From Clostridia bacterium (GTDB taxonomy: Bacteria; Bacillota; Clostridia; Lachnospirales; Lachnospiraceae), in assembly GCA_910574475.1 (NCBI GenBank), contig CAJTAT010000009.1, positions 1 through 64,000 on the forward strand: 64,000 bases of DNA, read 5' to 3'. Of the stretch, positions 31,508-41,172 are shown in pieces; the first letter of the stretch is position 1; every line of letters begins with the position of its first letter. Position numbers and translations under genes: made by a program. Below the pieces are notes generated by a model. The model did no database searches. It was not told the DNA's origin and saw only the letters and a list, made by a program, of their open reading frames with translations.

Positions 31508-33019
31508 TTATTCTCTGGCAAACCGAATCTCGTCCAGCCTGTGCATTTGTTCTTTAAGGTTAACATAAATACTTTGATAAACTGCAAATTCTTCCCTGTA
31601 TACCTGATTATCTCCCTGGGGAAGCACAGAGCTTTCCACTTGCATCTGTCCAATGGCCTCTTCCATGCTCTCAAAAAGTCCAATCCCCACGCCGGCTGCC
31701 GCTGCAATTCCAAGTCCGTTGGACTCACTGCCTGCACCTTTTCTGACCACCACTTCCGCATCCCAAATATCAGCCATAATCTGTCTCCACAAATCGGATT
31801 TAGCACCCCCGCCTATCATGTGGATGGAGCTGACTTTCATCATTTCCCGGTACGCTTCCAGTACACTGTTGAGTGCAAAGGCGACTCCTTCAAAGGTGGC
31901 CCGGGCAAAATGCGCCCGGGTGTGGGACTGAGACAGTCCGAAAAATACGCCTCTTGCCTTTGCATCAAAAATTGGCGCCCTCTCTCCGTCCAAATAAGGC
32001 ACAAAAATCAGGCCGTTGCTTCCTTTTCCCACAGAAGCTGCAAGCGTATTAAAGACTTGAATATCCGTCTCTCCCAGAATATCCATCACCCAATTAAGCG
32101 CTCCGCAGGCAGACTGTATCGTTCCGAACAGAGAACAGTTAGTTCCATCCAGGCCCATAATATTAAACACCCGGCCCTGAGGATCAATGTAGGGTTCTTT
32201 CATCAAGCTGGAAAAGTATGCCGTTGTCCCAAGAGAACAGCAAATATTTCCCACTTCTACATTGCCTCCGCCAAGATCGGAGCACGCTCCGTCTCCGCCT
32301 CCGGCAATCACAGGAATTCCTGACGGCAGTCCCAGGCCTTCTGCCCCAGTCTGACACAGCTTACCCACCACATCTTTTCCTGCATAGAGTGTGGGAAGTT
32401 TCGATACATCCAGTCCCAGTTCTTCGTAGACTGTCTTTTCATAATCCTTTGTTCTGATATTCATCAATTCCCCGTGAGAGGCATCTGAGTAATCCGTTGT
32501 GTCAATGTTTCCTGTCAGACAGGCTGTCAGATAATCTTTACTCTGTAAAATCTTTGCCGTCTTCCCATAAACCTCCGGCAGTTCTTCTTTCAGCCACAGA
32601 AACTTGGACAGTGTAGATCTGGCGTCCAGAATATTGCCCGACATCTCATAAAGCTTTTGTTTTCCAATCAGCCGTGAAATCTTTTCGCTCTGCTTATAAG
32701 CCCTGGAATCCGAATGAATCATAGCGTTAGCCAGAGGCTTTCCCTCTGCGTCCACCGGAACACAGCCCAGCATATGGCCGCATACGCCGATAGCTGCAAT
32801 ATGATTTGCAAGATTTTTATCCTGCTCCCAGATATCCTTCGCCGTAGCACAGGCACATTTCCACCAATCCTCCGGGTTCTGTTCTGCAATGCCGGCTTTG
32901 GGATGGCTGGTCGCATAGTCCTTAGATGCAGAGGCAACTGTCTTCCCGGTCCTGTCTATGACTGAAGTCTTTACGCTACTTGTTCCAATATCAAATGCTA
33001 AAATGTGTTCTTTCCCCAT
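31508..33019 (-). CDS. xylB: Xylulokinase
   Basis: 503 aa FGGY-family sugar kinase that phosphorylates D-xylulose. Nucleotide-binding FDIGTSSVK at the start, GVCGHMLGCV, a central catalytic GGGDGACSDLGGG with Asp, and C-terminal GGGAKSDLWRQIMAD. Family length is about 490-510. Start ATG 33019 with GTGGGGTG upstream. No xylose isomerase lies next to it, so the exact sugar may differ within the family. Confidence 0.85.
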   Translation of the reverse strand: MGKEHILAFDIGTSSVKTSVIDRTGKTVASASKDYATSHPKAGIAEQNPEDWWKCACATAKDIWEQDKNLANHIAAIGVCGHMLGCVPVDAEGKPLANAMIHSDSRAYKQSEKISRLIGKQKLYEMSGNILDARSTLSKFLWLKEELPEVYGKTAKILQSKDYLTACLTGNIDTTDYSDASHGELMNIRTKDYEKTVYEELGLDVSKLPTLYAGKDVVGKLCQTGAEGLGLPSGIPVIAGGGDGACSDLGGGNVEVGNICCSLGTTAYFSSLMKEPYIDPQGRVFNIMGLDGTNCSLFGTIQSACGALNWVMDILGETDIQVFNTLAASVGKGSNGLIFVPYLDGERAPIFDAKARGVFFGLSQSHTRAHFARATFEGVAFALNSVLEAYREMMKVSSIHMIGGGAKSDLWRQIMADIWDAEVVVRKGAGSESNGLGIAAAAGVGIGLFESMEEAIGQMQVESSVLPQGDNQVYREEFAVYQSIYVNLKEQMHRLDEIRFARE

Positions 33020-33084
33020 AATTTTCACCCCACTTATTTAACGTTGCCTATTTTCATTCTTGGTATCCGTTATTAAGTTCGCTT

Positions 33085-35289
33085 TCAAATCTTTCTTAAT
33101 TTTGCAAAGGATGCAAACATTCGCTTCACACCTGCGCTGTCAAAGTCGACTCTGACCTCATAATCCTTACCGCCCTCTGTGATTTCCAGGACTGTTCCCT
33201 CCCCGAACTTAATATGGCGCACCCGATCGCCTTCGCTGTACTCCAGGCTGGAAGCCTTTTTTACCGTAAACTGTTTGGGTTCAAAGGGCTTTGCCCGAAA
33301 ATTATTCCTTGCCTGTATGTAAGTAGCCTGCTTTTGACGCTCTGTCTGTTTTTCTTTCTTTCCCACATGGCTCATACATTCCTGAGGAATCTCTCTTACA
33401 AACCGGGAAATGTTATTGTACATGGTTTGTCCGCGAATCATGCGTTGCTGTGCGGCCGTAATCGTAAGCTCCTTCTTACTTCTGGTAATTCCCACATAGC
33501 AGAGGCGCCGTTCCTCTTCTATCTCTTCCTCTGGATTCTCTGCATCCAGGGACATATAGCTTGGGAAAATTCCATCTTCCATCCCCACCATATACACATA
33601 GGGAAATTCCAGCCCTTTTGCGCTATGCAGAGTCATAAGAACCACACAGTTACTGTCAGATTCCAGATTGTCAATATCTGCCACCAGAGCCACTTCCTCC
33701 AGAAAACCGCTCAAGGTAGGCGTCTCGGCAGATTCCTCATAAGCTGTGACCTTGCTGAGCAATTCATCAATATTTTCCAGTCTGCCCTGAGATTCCTCCG
33801 TATCTTCAAGCTCCAGCTCCTTCCGGTACCCCGTCTCTTCCAAAACCGCCTCCATCAGCTCTGTGAGGGAACAATACTCCATCTTACTGCGCATAGTCTG
33901 GATCAGAACTGTAAATGGCCGGATTTTTGAACTGCTCCTGCCCAGGCCTGGAATTTCATCTGCACGAAGCAAGGCGTCATAAAGGCCAATTCCATAAGCG
34001 GTGGCATAATCCTGAACCCGGTTCAAAGTAGTGGCCCCAATTCCCCGTTTAGGCACATTGATCACCCGCCGGACAGCCAAATCATCTCTCCCATTGTCTA
34101 TAATCTTAAGATAAGCCAGCAAATCTTTGATCTCTTTACGGGCATAGAAGTTTACACCACCAATAAGCTTATAAGGGATATTGGCAAAAATCAGCTTTTC
34201 CTCAAACAGACGGGACTGGGCGTTGGTGCGGTACAAAATGGCGTAATCCTGATAGTCTGCCTCTCCTTCCCGCACATGACGTCTGATATCCTCCACAATA
34301 TATTCCGCTTCTTCAAAGGCATTCAGGAACTGGCGGAAAACAATCGGCTTGCCTTCCTCATTTTCCGTCCACAATCGCTTCTCCTTGCGCCCCATATTAT
34401 TGCGGATGACTCCGTTGGCCACATTCAAAATATTTTGAGTGGAGCGGTAATTTTGTTCTAGCCGAATGACTTTTGCATCAGGAAATACCTCTTCAAAATT
34501 CAGGATATTCTTAATATTCGCCCCACGAAACTTGTAGATAGACTGGTCGTCATCTCCCACCACGCACAGATTTCGATATTTAGAAGCCAATAACTGTATC
34601 AACTTAAACTGAGCCGTATTCGTATCCTGATATTCATCCACCATAATGTAGCGGAAGCGGTCCTGATAATACTCAAGTACATCCGGGCAGTTCTGGAACA
34701 GCTCTACCGTTTTCACAATAAGATCGTCAAAATCCAGAGCATTATTCTTGCGAAGCTGGCTCTGGTACTCCATGTACGCCTCCATCACCCGCTCCTGATA
34801 ATAATTCTCACTGGCTTCCAGTTGCAGATCTAAAGGGCCTTTTAGTTCATCCTTGGCCCTGGAAATGGCTGAGAGCAGATAGCGCTCTTTCATAATCTTT
34901 GTATCAATCTGAAGGAGTTTGCATACTTCCTTCATAACGCTCTTTTGATCATCCGTATCGTAAATGGAAAAGGAATTATCAAAGCCCAGCCGATCAATAT
35001 AACGACGCAGAATCCGCACACAAGTAGAGTGAAAAGTGCTGACCCAGACACTCTCAGACCCGAATCCCACCAGCTTATCCACTCTATCCCGCATCTCTCC
35101 TGCGGCTTTATTCGTAAATGTGATAGCTAATATATTCCAGGGATTCACTCCCTGCTCCATCAGATACGCAATGCGGTGTATCAAAACTCTTGTCTTTCCA
35201 GAACCGGCGCCTGCCAAAATCAGAAGCGGCCCTTCTGTATGAAGCACCGCCTCTTTCTGTTCGGGATTTAAGGTATCATATATACTCAT
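33085..35289 (-). CDS. pcrA: ATP-dependent DNA helicase PcrA
   Basis: 734 aa SF1A 3'-5' helicase for repair and plasmid replication. Walker A AGAGSGKT (27-34), TFTNKAAGEMRDRV, Walker B VDEYQDTN, GDDDQSIYKFRGA, EQNYRST, LMTLHSAKGLEFP and VGITRSKKEL are present in order. The C-terminal RHIKFGEGTVLEI is the PcrA Tudor-like RNA-polymerase-binding domain. Nine bases after the SPFH gene, so probably in one transcription unit. Confidence 0.95.
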   Translation of the reverse strand: MSIYDTLNPEQKEAVLHTEGPLLILAGAGSGKTRVLIHRIAYLMEQGVNPWNILAITFTNKAAGEMRDRVDKLVGFGSESVWVSTFHSTCVRILRRYIDRLGFDNSFSIYDTDDQKSVMKEVCKLLQIDTKIMKERYLLSAISRAKDELKGPLDLQLEASENYYQERVMEAYMEYQSQLRKNNALDFDDLIVKTVELFQNCPDVLEYYQDRFRYIMVDEYQDTNTAQFKLIQLLASKYRNLCVVGDDDQSIYKFRGANIKNILNFEEVFPDAKVIRLEQNYRSTQNILNVANGVIRNNMGRKEKRLWTENEEGKPIVFRQFLNAFEEAEYIVEDIRRHVREGEADYQDYAILYRTNAQSRLFEEKLIFANIPYKLIGGVNFYARKEIKDLLAYLKIIDNGRDDLAVRRVINVPKRGIGATTLNRVQDYATAYGIGLYDALLRADEIPGLGRSSSKIRPFTVLIQTMRSKMEYCSLTELMEAVLEETGYRKELELEDTEESQGRLENIDELLSKVTAYEESAETPTLSGFLEEVALVADIDNLESDSNCVVLMTLHSAKGLEFPYVYMVGMEDGIFPSYMSLDAENPEEEIEEERRLCYVGITRSKKELTITAAQQRMIRGQTMYNNISRFVREIPQECMSHVGKKEKQTERQKQATYIQARNNFRAKPFEPKQFTVKKASSLEYSEGDRVRHIKFGEGTVLEITEGGKDYEVRVDFDSAGVKRMFASFAKLRKI

Positions 35290-35298
35290 CCTTGTTCC

Positions 35299-36282
35299 TC
35301 ACACAAGCTTTCTTCCACAGTTGGGACAGAAATTTGCCCCATTTGTCTTTGTTCCACAGTCAGGACAGAAGTTGGGGGCCGTCCCGCCTCCCAGAGGCTG
35401 TTGCTGGACAGGCGTCCCGGCAGATGATTGCTGTTGGTTCATGCCCTGCTGCATCTGAGCCGCCATCTGCTGTCCCATAGCCATGCCCATTGCAATTCCG
35501 GCCATGTCGGAAGCCGTGCCTCCTCCTTTACCGTTTGCCATAGCTTCGCCCATAGCTACCTGCTGGAAACGTCCCACATCTCCGATCATACTCTGAGCAG
35601 CCGCTTTCTCTGCCATCTTTTGTACTTCTTCTGGATAGTTGAAGCTGGAAATTGCAAAGCTGGAAATGCTGATTCCAATTTTGAGCATTTCCATATCCAA
35701 ATCTTCCTGAATACCTCTTCCAATCTCCGCAGCATTTATCTGAAGATTGAACATATCCTTACCCTCTTTTGCAATCCACTTCATCAGAAGCTGATCGAGC
35801 ATAGAGGTAATACGTCCCTTCACTTCTTCTACTGTATACTGCTGTTTGATGCCAGCCACCTTTTCAATGAGAACATCATAGTCCGCCACCTTACAGCTAA
35901 ATGTCCCAAAAGAGCGGATAGGCATCCCGCCCGGAAGTCCAGGAGTTGGAATAAGAACCGGGTTTTTCGTTCCCCATTTTACCAGCACTTCTTTTGTATT
36001 GATAAAGAGAACCTCTGCCCGCAACCCACTGTTAAATCCAAATTTGAAGCCCTTTAATGTAGATAAAAAGGGAATAATCTCTGATTCAATATCATAGCTT
36101 CCATCATCCCGGAATAATCCTTCAACTTTTCCATTGTAAAGAAAGATCGCGTCCTGACCTGGTCTTAAGATCAGACGGCTTCCCTTCTTTATTTCCTTAT
36201 TACTCCATTTCCAGAAAAGCATGTCATCCCGAAATTCCTGCCATTCTACTACATTGGCAAATTGTCCGCCAAATAATCCCAT
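35299..36282 (-). CDS. SPFH-domain (virion core-like) protein with C-terminal zinc ribbon
   Basis: 327 aa. N-terminal MGLFGGQFANVVEW and DMLFWKW lead into an SPFH/band-7-like domain (about 30-240; VEEVKGRITSMLDQLL, EDLDMEMLKIGISISSFAI). A Met/Gly/Gln-rich linker (about 250-295) follows, then a double zinc ribbon FCPDCGTKTNGANFCPNCG. This corresponds to YdjI of the B. subtilis ydjFGHI (pspA) operon, a membrane-stress cluster. Overlaps the upstream gene by 34 bases. Confidence 0.85.
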   Translation of the reverse strand: MGLFGGQFANVVEWQEFRDDMLFWKWSNKEIKKGSRLILRPGQDAIFLYNGKVEGLFRDDGSYDIESEIIPFLSTLKGFKFGFNSGLRAEVLFINTKEVLVKWGTKNPVLIPTPGLPGGMPIRSFGTFSCKVADYDVLIEKVAGIKQQYTVEEVKGRITSMLDQLLMKWIAKEGKDMFNLQINAAEIGRGIQEDLDMEMLKIGISISSFAISSFNYPEEVQKMAEKAAAQSMIGDVGRFQQVAMGEAMANGKGGGTASDMAGIAMGMAMGQQMAAQMQQGMNQQQSSAGTPVQQQPLGGGTAPNFCPDCGTKTNGANFCPNCGRKLV

Positions 36283-37406
36283 GTCTGTTCCTCCTCTAAG
36301 AAAGTACTGCTTGCTTCGTCCACTGGTACCTGTTCGGTCCTCATACGGCCACCCTCACTAAACCAAAATAACAGAGCCAGAAGCACCACAATTGCCACCA
36401 GAATTCCTGCAAGCTTTGCCGGGCTCTTTGGGTAGTCCCCATCCACCCTGCCACTCTGTCCATTGATCAACACATGGTACTGCTTACCTTTGTAGGAATA
36501 AGCAGTAGAATAAATAGGAAGCAGTACATGCTTGTAAGTCTCATCCTTATATTGGGCCCGCACTTTTACATCCATGACTTCATCGTACCTGCGAAGTACC
36601 TGGTCCCGGGCCATACTCTCCAGCTCCCGCTCCATGGCGCCCACAGCATCCACATGAGCCACATCCAGATTTACAGTAAAACATTCTGCGGCGTAGCCTG
36701 ACAAATACTGCGGCGCATAGGATACCACCTGCTTCGTCCCAAAGATTCCCACCCGGCGCATAAGTTTGGAATCCAGCTTATTCGAAGCTGGAACCAGCAC
36801 ATCATCAAAAAAATGCTGGATACTTCCAGAAGTCGGGTACCAGTCTGTCACCACTTCATGAACCGTCTTTCCATCCGGTCCTTTCCGGGAAACGGTGCGG
36901 TGACGGCCTCCCATAGCTGTATACCGGGCGTCTACCTTAGCATCAAAGGTCCAGTAAGGCACATAGATGCCCTGTAGTCGATCCTTTTGATAAAGATTCT
37001 TCAACTCTCCTGGCGCCAGCCAGCGCCCTTTCATCCACCGGCGAAACAGATCGCCAACTCGCTTTTTATCCACCTGAAAAGGAAGAACGCCATCAGGAAT
37101 CACGGCATCCTCCTGTTTTCCAGCCAATACATAATTGGAACCACAATAAGGGCACTCTGCCGCTGTACTGGTAGCCTCCACCTCAATCTTTGCGCCACAT
37201 CCTCTGCACTCCATGGTATGAGTCGTTTTTTCTGTGGCGCGGATACTCTGCATAGCGTGGCGCGTAAGGCTGTGTTCCACTATGCGGCTTTTGTCATTTT
37301 CTATCAAAATCACAGTATCACAGTGAGGGCATTTCAGGCTCTGGGTCTCCACATCAAACTCCATGACGCCGCCACAGCCCTCACAGTAATAGATTTTATC
37401 ACTCAT
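36249..37406 (-). CDS. TFIIB-type zinc-ribbon membrane protein (YdjG-like)
   Basis: 385 aa. Two N-terminal zinc ribbons: YCEGCGGVMEF...CPHCD and MECRGCGAKIEV...ECPYCGS. The centre includes YVPYWTFDAKVDARYTAMGG and LPIYSTAYSYKGKQYHVLINGQ. One membrane segment sits near the end (about 330-352, LAGILVAIVVLLALLFWF). In the PspA-type operon it probably anchors the PspA and SPFH proteins to the membrane. Four-base spacing from pspA. Confidence 0.82.
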   Translation of the reverse strand: MSDKIYYCEGCGGVMEFDVETQSLKCPHCDTVILIENDKSRIVEHSLTRHAMQSIRATEKTTHTMECRGCGAKIEVEATSTAAECPYCGSNYVLAGKQEDAVIPDGVLPFQVDKKRVGDLFRRWMKGRWLAPGELKNLYQKDRLQGIYVPYWTFDAKVDARYTAMGGRHRTVSRKGPDGKTVHEVVTDWYPTSGSIQHFFDDVLVPASNKLDSKLMRRVGIFGTKQVVSYAPQYLSGYAAECFTVNLDVAHVDAVGAMERELESMARDQVLRRYDEVMDVKVRAQYKDETYKHVLLPIYSTAYSYKGKQYHVLINGQSGRVDGDYPKSPAKLAGILVAIVVLLALLFWFSEGGRMRTEQVPVDEASSTFLEEEQTWDYLADNLPM

Positions 37407-37409
37407 GTT

Positions 37410-38090
37410 TTACAATCCCATCTTCGCCTTTAGAGCAGCCAGCTCGTCATCGACTGCTGAAGAATCTGAGCCGCTTTCATACTTTGCAGCCAGCTCATCA
37501 ATACTGTCTGTCTGAGAATTAAGCTCTGACATAGCATTTGCCTCATCCAACATTCTGTCAGCCTTAGCCTCCATGCGTTCAAAAGCTGCCATTGCATCGC
37601 CTGCGCCTGACACACTGGCTCCCATCTTATTCAGCTTCTCCTGGGTCTTAGCAACTGCCACCTTTGCCTTGATAGCATCGCGCTTTGCCTGAAGGCTCTC
37701 CATATCTTTGACCAGCTTATTATGCATCTCCTTCATCTTAGCCGCATTAGCTGCTGCCAGTTCATAAGCCTGCTGTAAGCTTGCCTGCTTATCCGTAAGC
37801 TGGGCTTTTTTCTCCAAAAACTTCCGGGCATCTCCTTCATTTCCAGCTAAAAGAGCCTTCTCTGCATACTTTTGCATCTTGGCGATCTCTTCTCCACATT
37901 CCTCCAGCTCTCTCTTTGCCTTTGTCTCACTGGCCATCACAGCCGCAGTCTCTGCCTTGACATTCCTTAAATCCTCTTCAATATCTCTTAAGTACTTGTC
38001 AATCATCTTCTCCGGGTCCTCTGCCTTATCAAGCAGGGCATTGATATTTGCTGACATAATGTCTCCAAATCTTTTTAATATATTTGCCAT
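37410..38090 (-). CDS. pspA: PspA/IM30 family membrane-stress protein
   Basis: 226 aa, almost wholly coiled coil (Ala/Glu/Lys-rich): MANILKRFGDIMSANINALLDKAEDPEKMIDKYLRD is the typical start. Oligomers bind and stabilise damaged membranes and belong to the ESCRT-III superfamily. First gene of a leftward set with the zinc-ribbon and SPFH genes and pcrA. Confidence 0.92.
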   Translation of the reverse strand: MANILKRFGDIMSANINALLDKAEDPEKMIDKYLRDIEEDLRNVKAETAAVMASETKAKRELEECGEEIAKMQKYAEKALLAGNEGDARKFLEKKAQLTDKQASLQQAYELAAANAAKMKEMHNKLVKDMESLQAKRDAIKAKVAVAKTQEKLNKMGASVSGAGDAMAAFERMEAKADRMLDEANAMSELNSQTDSIDELAAKYESGSDSSAVDDELAALKAKMGL

Positions 38091-38234
38091 ATCACCTAGT
38101 CCTCCTAAATTTTAAGTTCCACTTCACAACCTGATATCTCGTTTTATTATAGTACATTTCAAATCTTCTGTCATTCTTTTTTTGAAGGTCTTAAGAAATA
38201 CTCTGAAGTTTTTAAGATTTATTCAGATACCAAA

Positions 38235-38262
38235 AGAGGAAGGGGTATGACGGCCCCTCCCT
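38235..38262 (-). terminator. Probable htrA terminator
   Basis: Minus strand GGGAGGGGCCGTCATACCCCTTCC followed by TCTTTTGG. G/C-rich arms with a short loop. Confidence 0.6.
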
Positions 38263-38277
38263 GTCTTTTAAGAAATT

Positions 38278-39465
38278 TTATTTAACAGATACTTCTCCAA
38301 GCTCTAATTTCACGGTCTGCTCTGTATACTCACCATCAGAGACAGCGCTAAATGTCACATCTATCTTCTCTCCTTTCTTATAATAAGATAGCTGTTCTTT
38401 CAAATCCGCCAGAGAGTATACGCTGGTTCCATCAAATTTTGTGATAATATCACCCTTCTTTAAACCTGCCTTGTCTGCACCAGACCCGGCCTCCACAGAA
38501 GTAATATAGATTCCCTTTGGCATATCATAGGCATTTGCCACATCAGAAGTCACATCCTGTCCTGTAATTCCAAGAAATCCCTGTTCTTCCTCTGCCACTT
38601 TTTCTTCCCGAATGGTACGGTTCATCAGGCTTTCTATAATGTCCACCACATCATCCACTGGAATGGCATATCCCATTCCCTCTACAGTTGTGTCAGAGTA
38701 TTTTGCAGAATTAATGCCGATTAATTGTCCTGATCTGTTCAAAAGTGCGCCGCCGCTATTCCCCGGGTTGATAGCTGCATCCGTCTGAATTAATGTGTTG
38801 GTCACATCGTCAATCGTCACTTGTCTGTTCAAAGCGCTCACAATTCCAGTGGTCACAGACTGACCGTATCCAAGAGCATTTCCTATAGCAATGACTTGCT
38901 CTCCCACTTGAAGATCTGAGGATCTTCCCAGTTCAATTACCCGAATCTGACCCATGGTATCTTTAGAAATATCACTGATTTTTACGGCAATGACTGCCAG
39001 GTCATGAGCACTGTCTGTCCCTTTGATTCGCGCCTGGCAGACTGTTTCATCCACAAAGCCTACGCTTAATGTCTGAGCCCCATTCACCACATGATTATTG
39101 GTGACAATTAAAAGCTCACTGTCTGTCTGACCAATGATGATGCCTGTACCGCTACTCTGACTTTCAAATGACTGCGTCAGTCCAAAAAGGCTTTGCATCT
39201 CCTGTACACTCTTGTTGGTGATGGACACCAGGGAAGGCATGGCATACTGGGCGATGCCAGACACGTCCAGATTTGCAGAATCCCCAACCGTGCTTTTCAT
39301 GCCTGTGGCTTTTGCGATATTTAATTCTGCCTGTGATGAGAGCTGTGCATTTTCCTCCTGAGTGCTTGACTTATAATAAATGTAATTCGTTCCCTGAAAT
39401 GCCACGCTGGCCAGAATACCGAAGGACAATGCCAACGATACAAATTTTAATCCTTTCTTTATCAT
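38278..39465 (-). CDS. htrA: HtrA/DegP-like serine protease
   Basis: 395 aa. N-terminal membrane anchor (about 8-25), then a trypsin-like S1C protease with TNNHVVNG (His), SAHDLAVIAV (Asp) and NPGNSGGALLN (Ser), followed by one PDZ domain (about 290-385: GIYITSVEAGSGADKAGLKKGDIITKFDG). Surface protease for misfolded exported proteins. Full length; ATG with TAGGAGGTC upstream. Confidence 0.93.
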   Translation of the reverse strand: MIKKGLKFVSLALSFGILASVAFQGTNYIYYKSSTQEENAQLSSQAELNIAKATGMKSTVGDSANLDVSGIAQYAMPSLVSITNKSVQEMQSLFGLTQSFESQSSGTGIIIGQTDSELLIVTNNHVVNGAQTLSVGFVDETVCQARIKGTDSAHDLAVIAVKISDISKDTMGQIRVIELGRSSDLQVGEQVIAIGNALGYGQSVTTGIVSALNRQVTIDDVTNTLIQTDAAINPGNSGGALLNRSGQLIGINSAKYSDTTVEGMGYAIPVDDVVDIIESLMNRTIREEKVAEEEQGFLGITGQDVTSDVANAYDMPKGIYITSVEAGSGADKAGLKKGDIITKFDGTSVYSLADLKEQLSYYKKGEKIDVTFSAVSDGEYTEQTVKLELGEVSVK

Positions 39466-39699
39466 ACCAATGACCTCCTAATTGTAAGTTCTGCTGTTTT
39501 GATAAAATGATTATAAAAAGAAACTGTGTTTCAATTGTGGCTGATTTGTGGAAAAATAGTGGTGATTTTGTGATTTTTTTATGTTCTGTCTAAAATTTTT
39601 TCCATGTATGAAACACTTATCTTCTCGTACACACTAATACTAAATCTGGCGAACATGGCAGATTTCACATTTCATATTGAGAATAGGAGAGTGATCGCA

Positions 39700-39894
39700 T
39701 TGGAGAAACAAGAAAATGAAAAAAATAAAACAATTATAGAAGGTTACGATTATCTGGGAAATTCCTGCTCAACCACAGACTGTACCGGGCTTATCCCCAG
39801 CTCACCTCAGTCTGAGGCAGAATATGATTCTTATGAGGAAGTTTACCATTTTCAGCCGAAAGTAACGGCAAAGACAGATACGAGTCGTTCATAA
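39700..39894 (+). CDS. Conserved small acidic protein, 64 aa
   Basis: Start TTG 39700 preceded by AGGAGAGTGATCGCA; residues before it in the longer ORF lack a site. EGYDYLGNSCSTTDCTGLIPSSP is a pattern I associate with small Lachnospiraceae proteins near htrA. Two Cys, acidic, no membrane segment; function unknown. Confidence 0.55.
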   Translation: MEKQENEKNKTIIEGYDYLGNSCSTTDCTGLIPSSPQSEAEYDSYEEVYHFQPKVTAKTDTSRS

Positions 39895-40029
39895 AAGAAT
39901 TTTTTCATCCTATTGTCTTAAACAGTCATTTATTGTAAAATAATGAAAAAGTGTATACGTTGCCAGTGTAAGATAACTGGCAATGTATACCATTTATCCA
40001 AAAGATTATGATTTTGAAAGATGAGTTAA

Positions 40030-40779
40030 ATGAAAAACATTGATTTAAGAAATAGATTTCATGTCGTAAAGAATAATGCAAAAAACATTGAAATAAGTGA
40101 AGATGTTCAACCGGTGAGAGAGACAAAGCAGAAATCATTTGAATATAAGATTGCTGTAGTTTCCTCTGTAATTGCCCTGCTTTCTGTAATCGTAGCTGCT
40201 ATTGGCCTGATACCACAATTTAAGAGCGCCTTTTCCGATAGGGCAGAAGAAATCAATGTTACTAAGAATATGAGTGGGAAAAAGGTGGAAAGTATCATTC
40301 AGGACATCGTAGATGAATATTTTGACGATACAAAAGTAAATGTGACAGAAGGTGAGGATGGAACAAAATATATTAACATAAAGATCAATACATATTATAG
40401 TGACGGAATTAACATTGAGAAAGGCATTTCACTGGCAGAAGAGATTTATAAAATAGCGTCGAAAGAGAATTCAAATATAGGCAAATTTGAACTTTCTTTT
40501 GCCGCAGCGGATAGTACTGTAAAACTCGAAGGTTTAGATACACCTTTATATTTGCCAGTTATCGTTTGGGTGGTTTTAAAGACATCCACCTTAGAAGGTG
40601 ATCCTATATGGATATCTTCGTTAACTCATACGACCTTTTATTCTAACGCAGATATATTTGTCTACGAATACAAAAAGAGTGATATTTTTGGAAGTATTGA
40701 TGCAGATAATTTTGATATGGATAATACCAACTACAGCGAAGATTTTGAGAAATCTTATCCAAATGTTAAATGGGATTGA
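40030..40779 (+). CDS. Single-pass membrane protein of unknown function, 249 aa
   Basis: The N-terminal 40 residues are charged, followed by one membrane segment (about 45-68, IAVVSSVIALLSVIVAAIGLI), then a soluble region of alternating charged and aromatic residues. No family recognised. The next 100 bases match the right end of the neighbouring integrated element, so this gene may be cargo of an older insertion. Confidence 0.6.
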   Translation: MKNIDLRNRFHVVKNNAKNIEISEDVQPVRETKQKSFEYKIAVVSSVIALLSVIVAAIGLIPQFKSAFSDRAEEINVTKNMSGKKVESIIQDIVDEYFDDTKVNVTEGEDGTKYINIKINTYYSDGINIEKGISLAEEIYKIASKENSNIGKFELSFAAADSTVKLEGLDTPLYLPVIVWVVLKTSTLEGDPIWISSLTHTTFYSNADIFVYEYKKSDIFGSIDADNFDMDNTNYSEDFEKSYPNVKWD

Positions 40780-40825
40780 GTTGTCCTCAGTGGATAAAGA
40801 GATACTCAGTTCTAAAATGGCCTTG

Positions 40826-40934
40826 TAGCAAAACGAATGTACTGTCTACAGGTTTATAGACACACAAAAATAGCGGAAACCCTGTAAAACCAAGGTTTCC
40901 GCCGCTTTTCATCAAGCTGCTGACGGGAATCGGA
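40826..40934. mobile_element. Remnant right end of a related tRNA-Thr element
   Basis: TGTAGCAAAACGAATGTACT and following bases parallel 47622-47741 (TGTAGCAGAACAAACGTACT...), including a closing hairpin (CGGAAACC / GGTTTCCG) just before the 25-bp att repeat. Because in the intact element this sequence follows the integrase stop, it should represent the end of an earlier insertion or a truncated tandem copy. Confidence 0.6.
40910..40934. repeat. attL of the tRNA-Thr element (25 bp)
   Basis: The 25 bases that begin ATCAAGCTGCTGACGGGAAT are identical to 47717-47741, which lie in the 3' end of tRNA-Thr. The rest of the tRNA is not present here. Confidence 0.88.
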
Positions 40935-41116
40935 CTTTATAAATCCCCGGAAAGCCTATAAAATCAAGGAGGAACGCACACTGTCTTCAATGTGTCTTCA
41001 AATTGAAATCTGAAAATTAATAAGCCAAAAGCCTGTCAATCCCTTTACCGAAGGCACTCGCAGAGTGGGGATTTACAGGCGGAAGTAGATTTAGCCAAGG
41101 AACCAGATAATAGGCG

Positions 41117-41153
41117 AAGGGATATTCCAATTCATTATTTTGGAATATCCCTT
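41117..41153. terminator. Bidirectional terminator
   Basis: AAGGGATATTCCAA / TTGGAATATCCCTT, a 14-bp perfect stem with 9-nt loop, followed by T/A-rich sequence on both sides. It serves the leftward lipoprotein gene. Confidence 0.75.
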
Positions 41154-41172
41154 GATTGTGATTTTGCTTTTT

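Noticed and set aside
31433..32323. 296-codon plus-strand ORF opposite xylB
   Set aside because: It is a shadow of the clear xylulokinase gene on the other strand.
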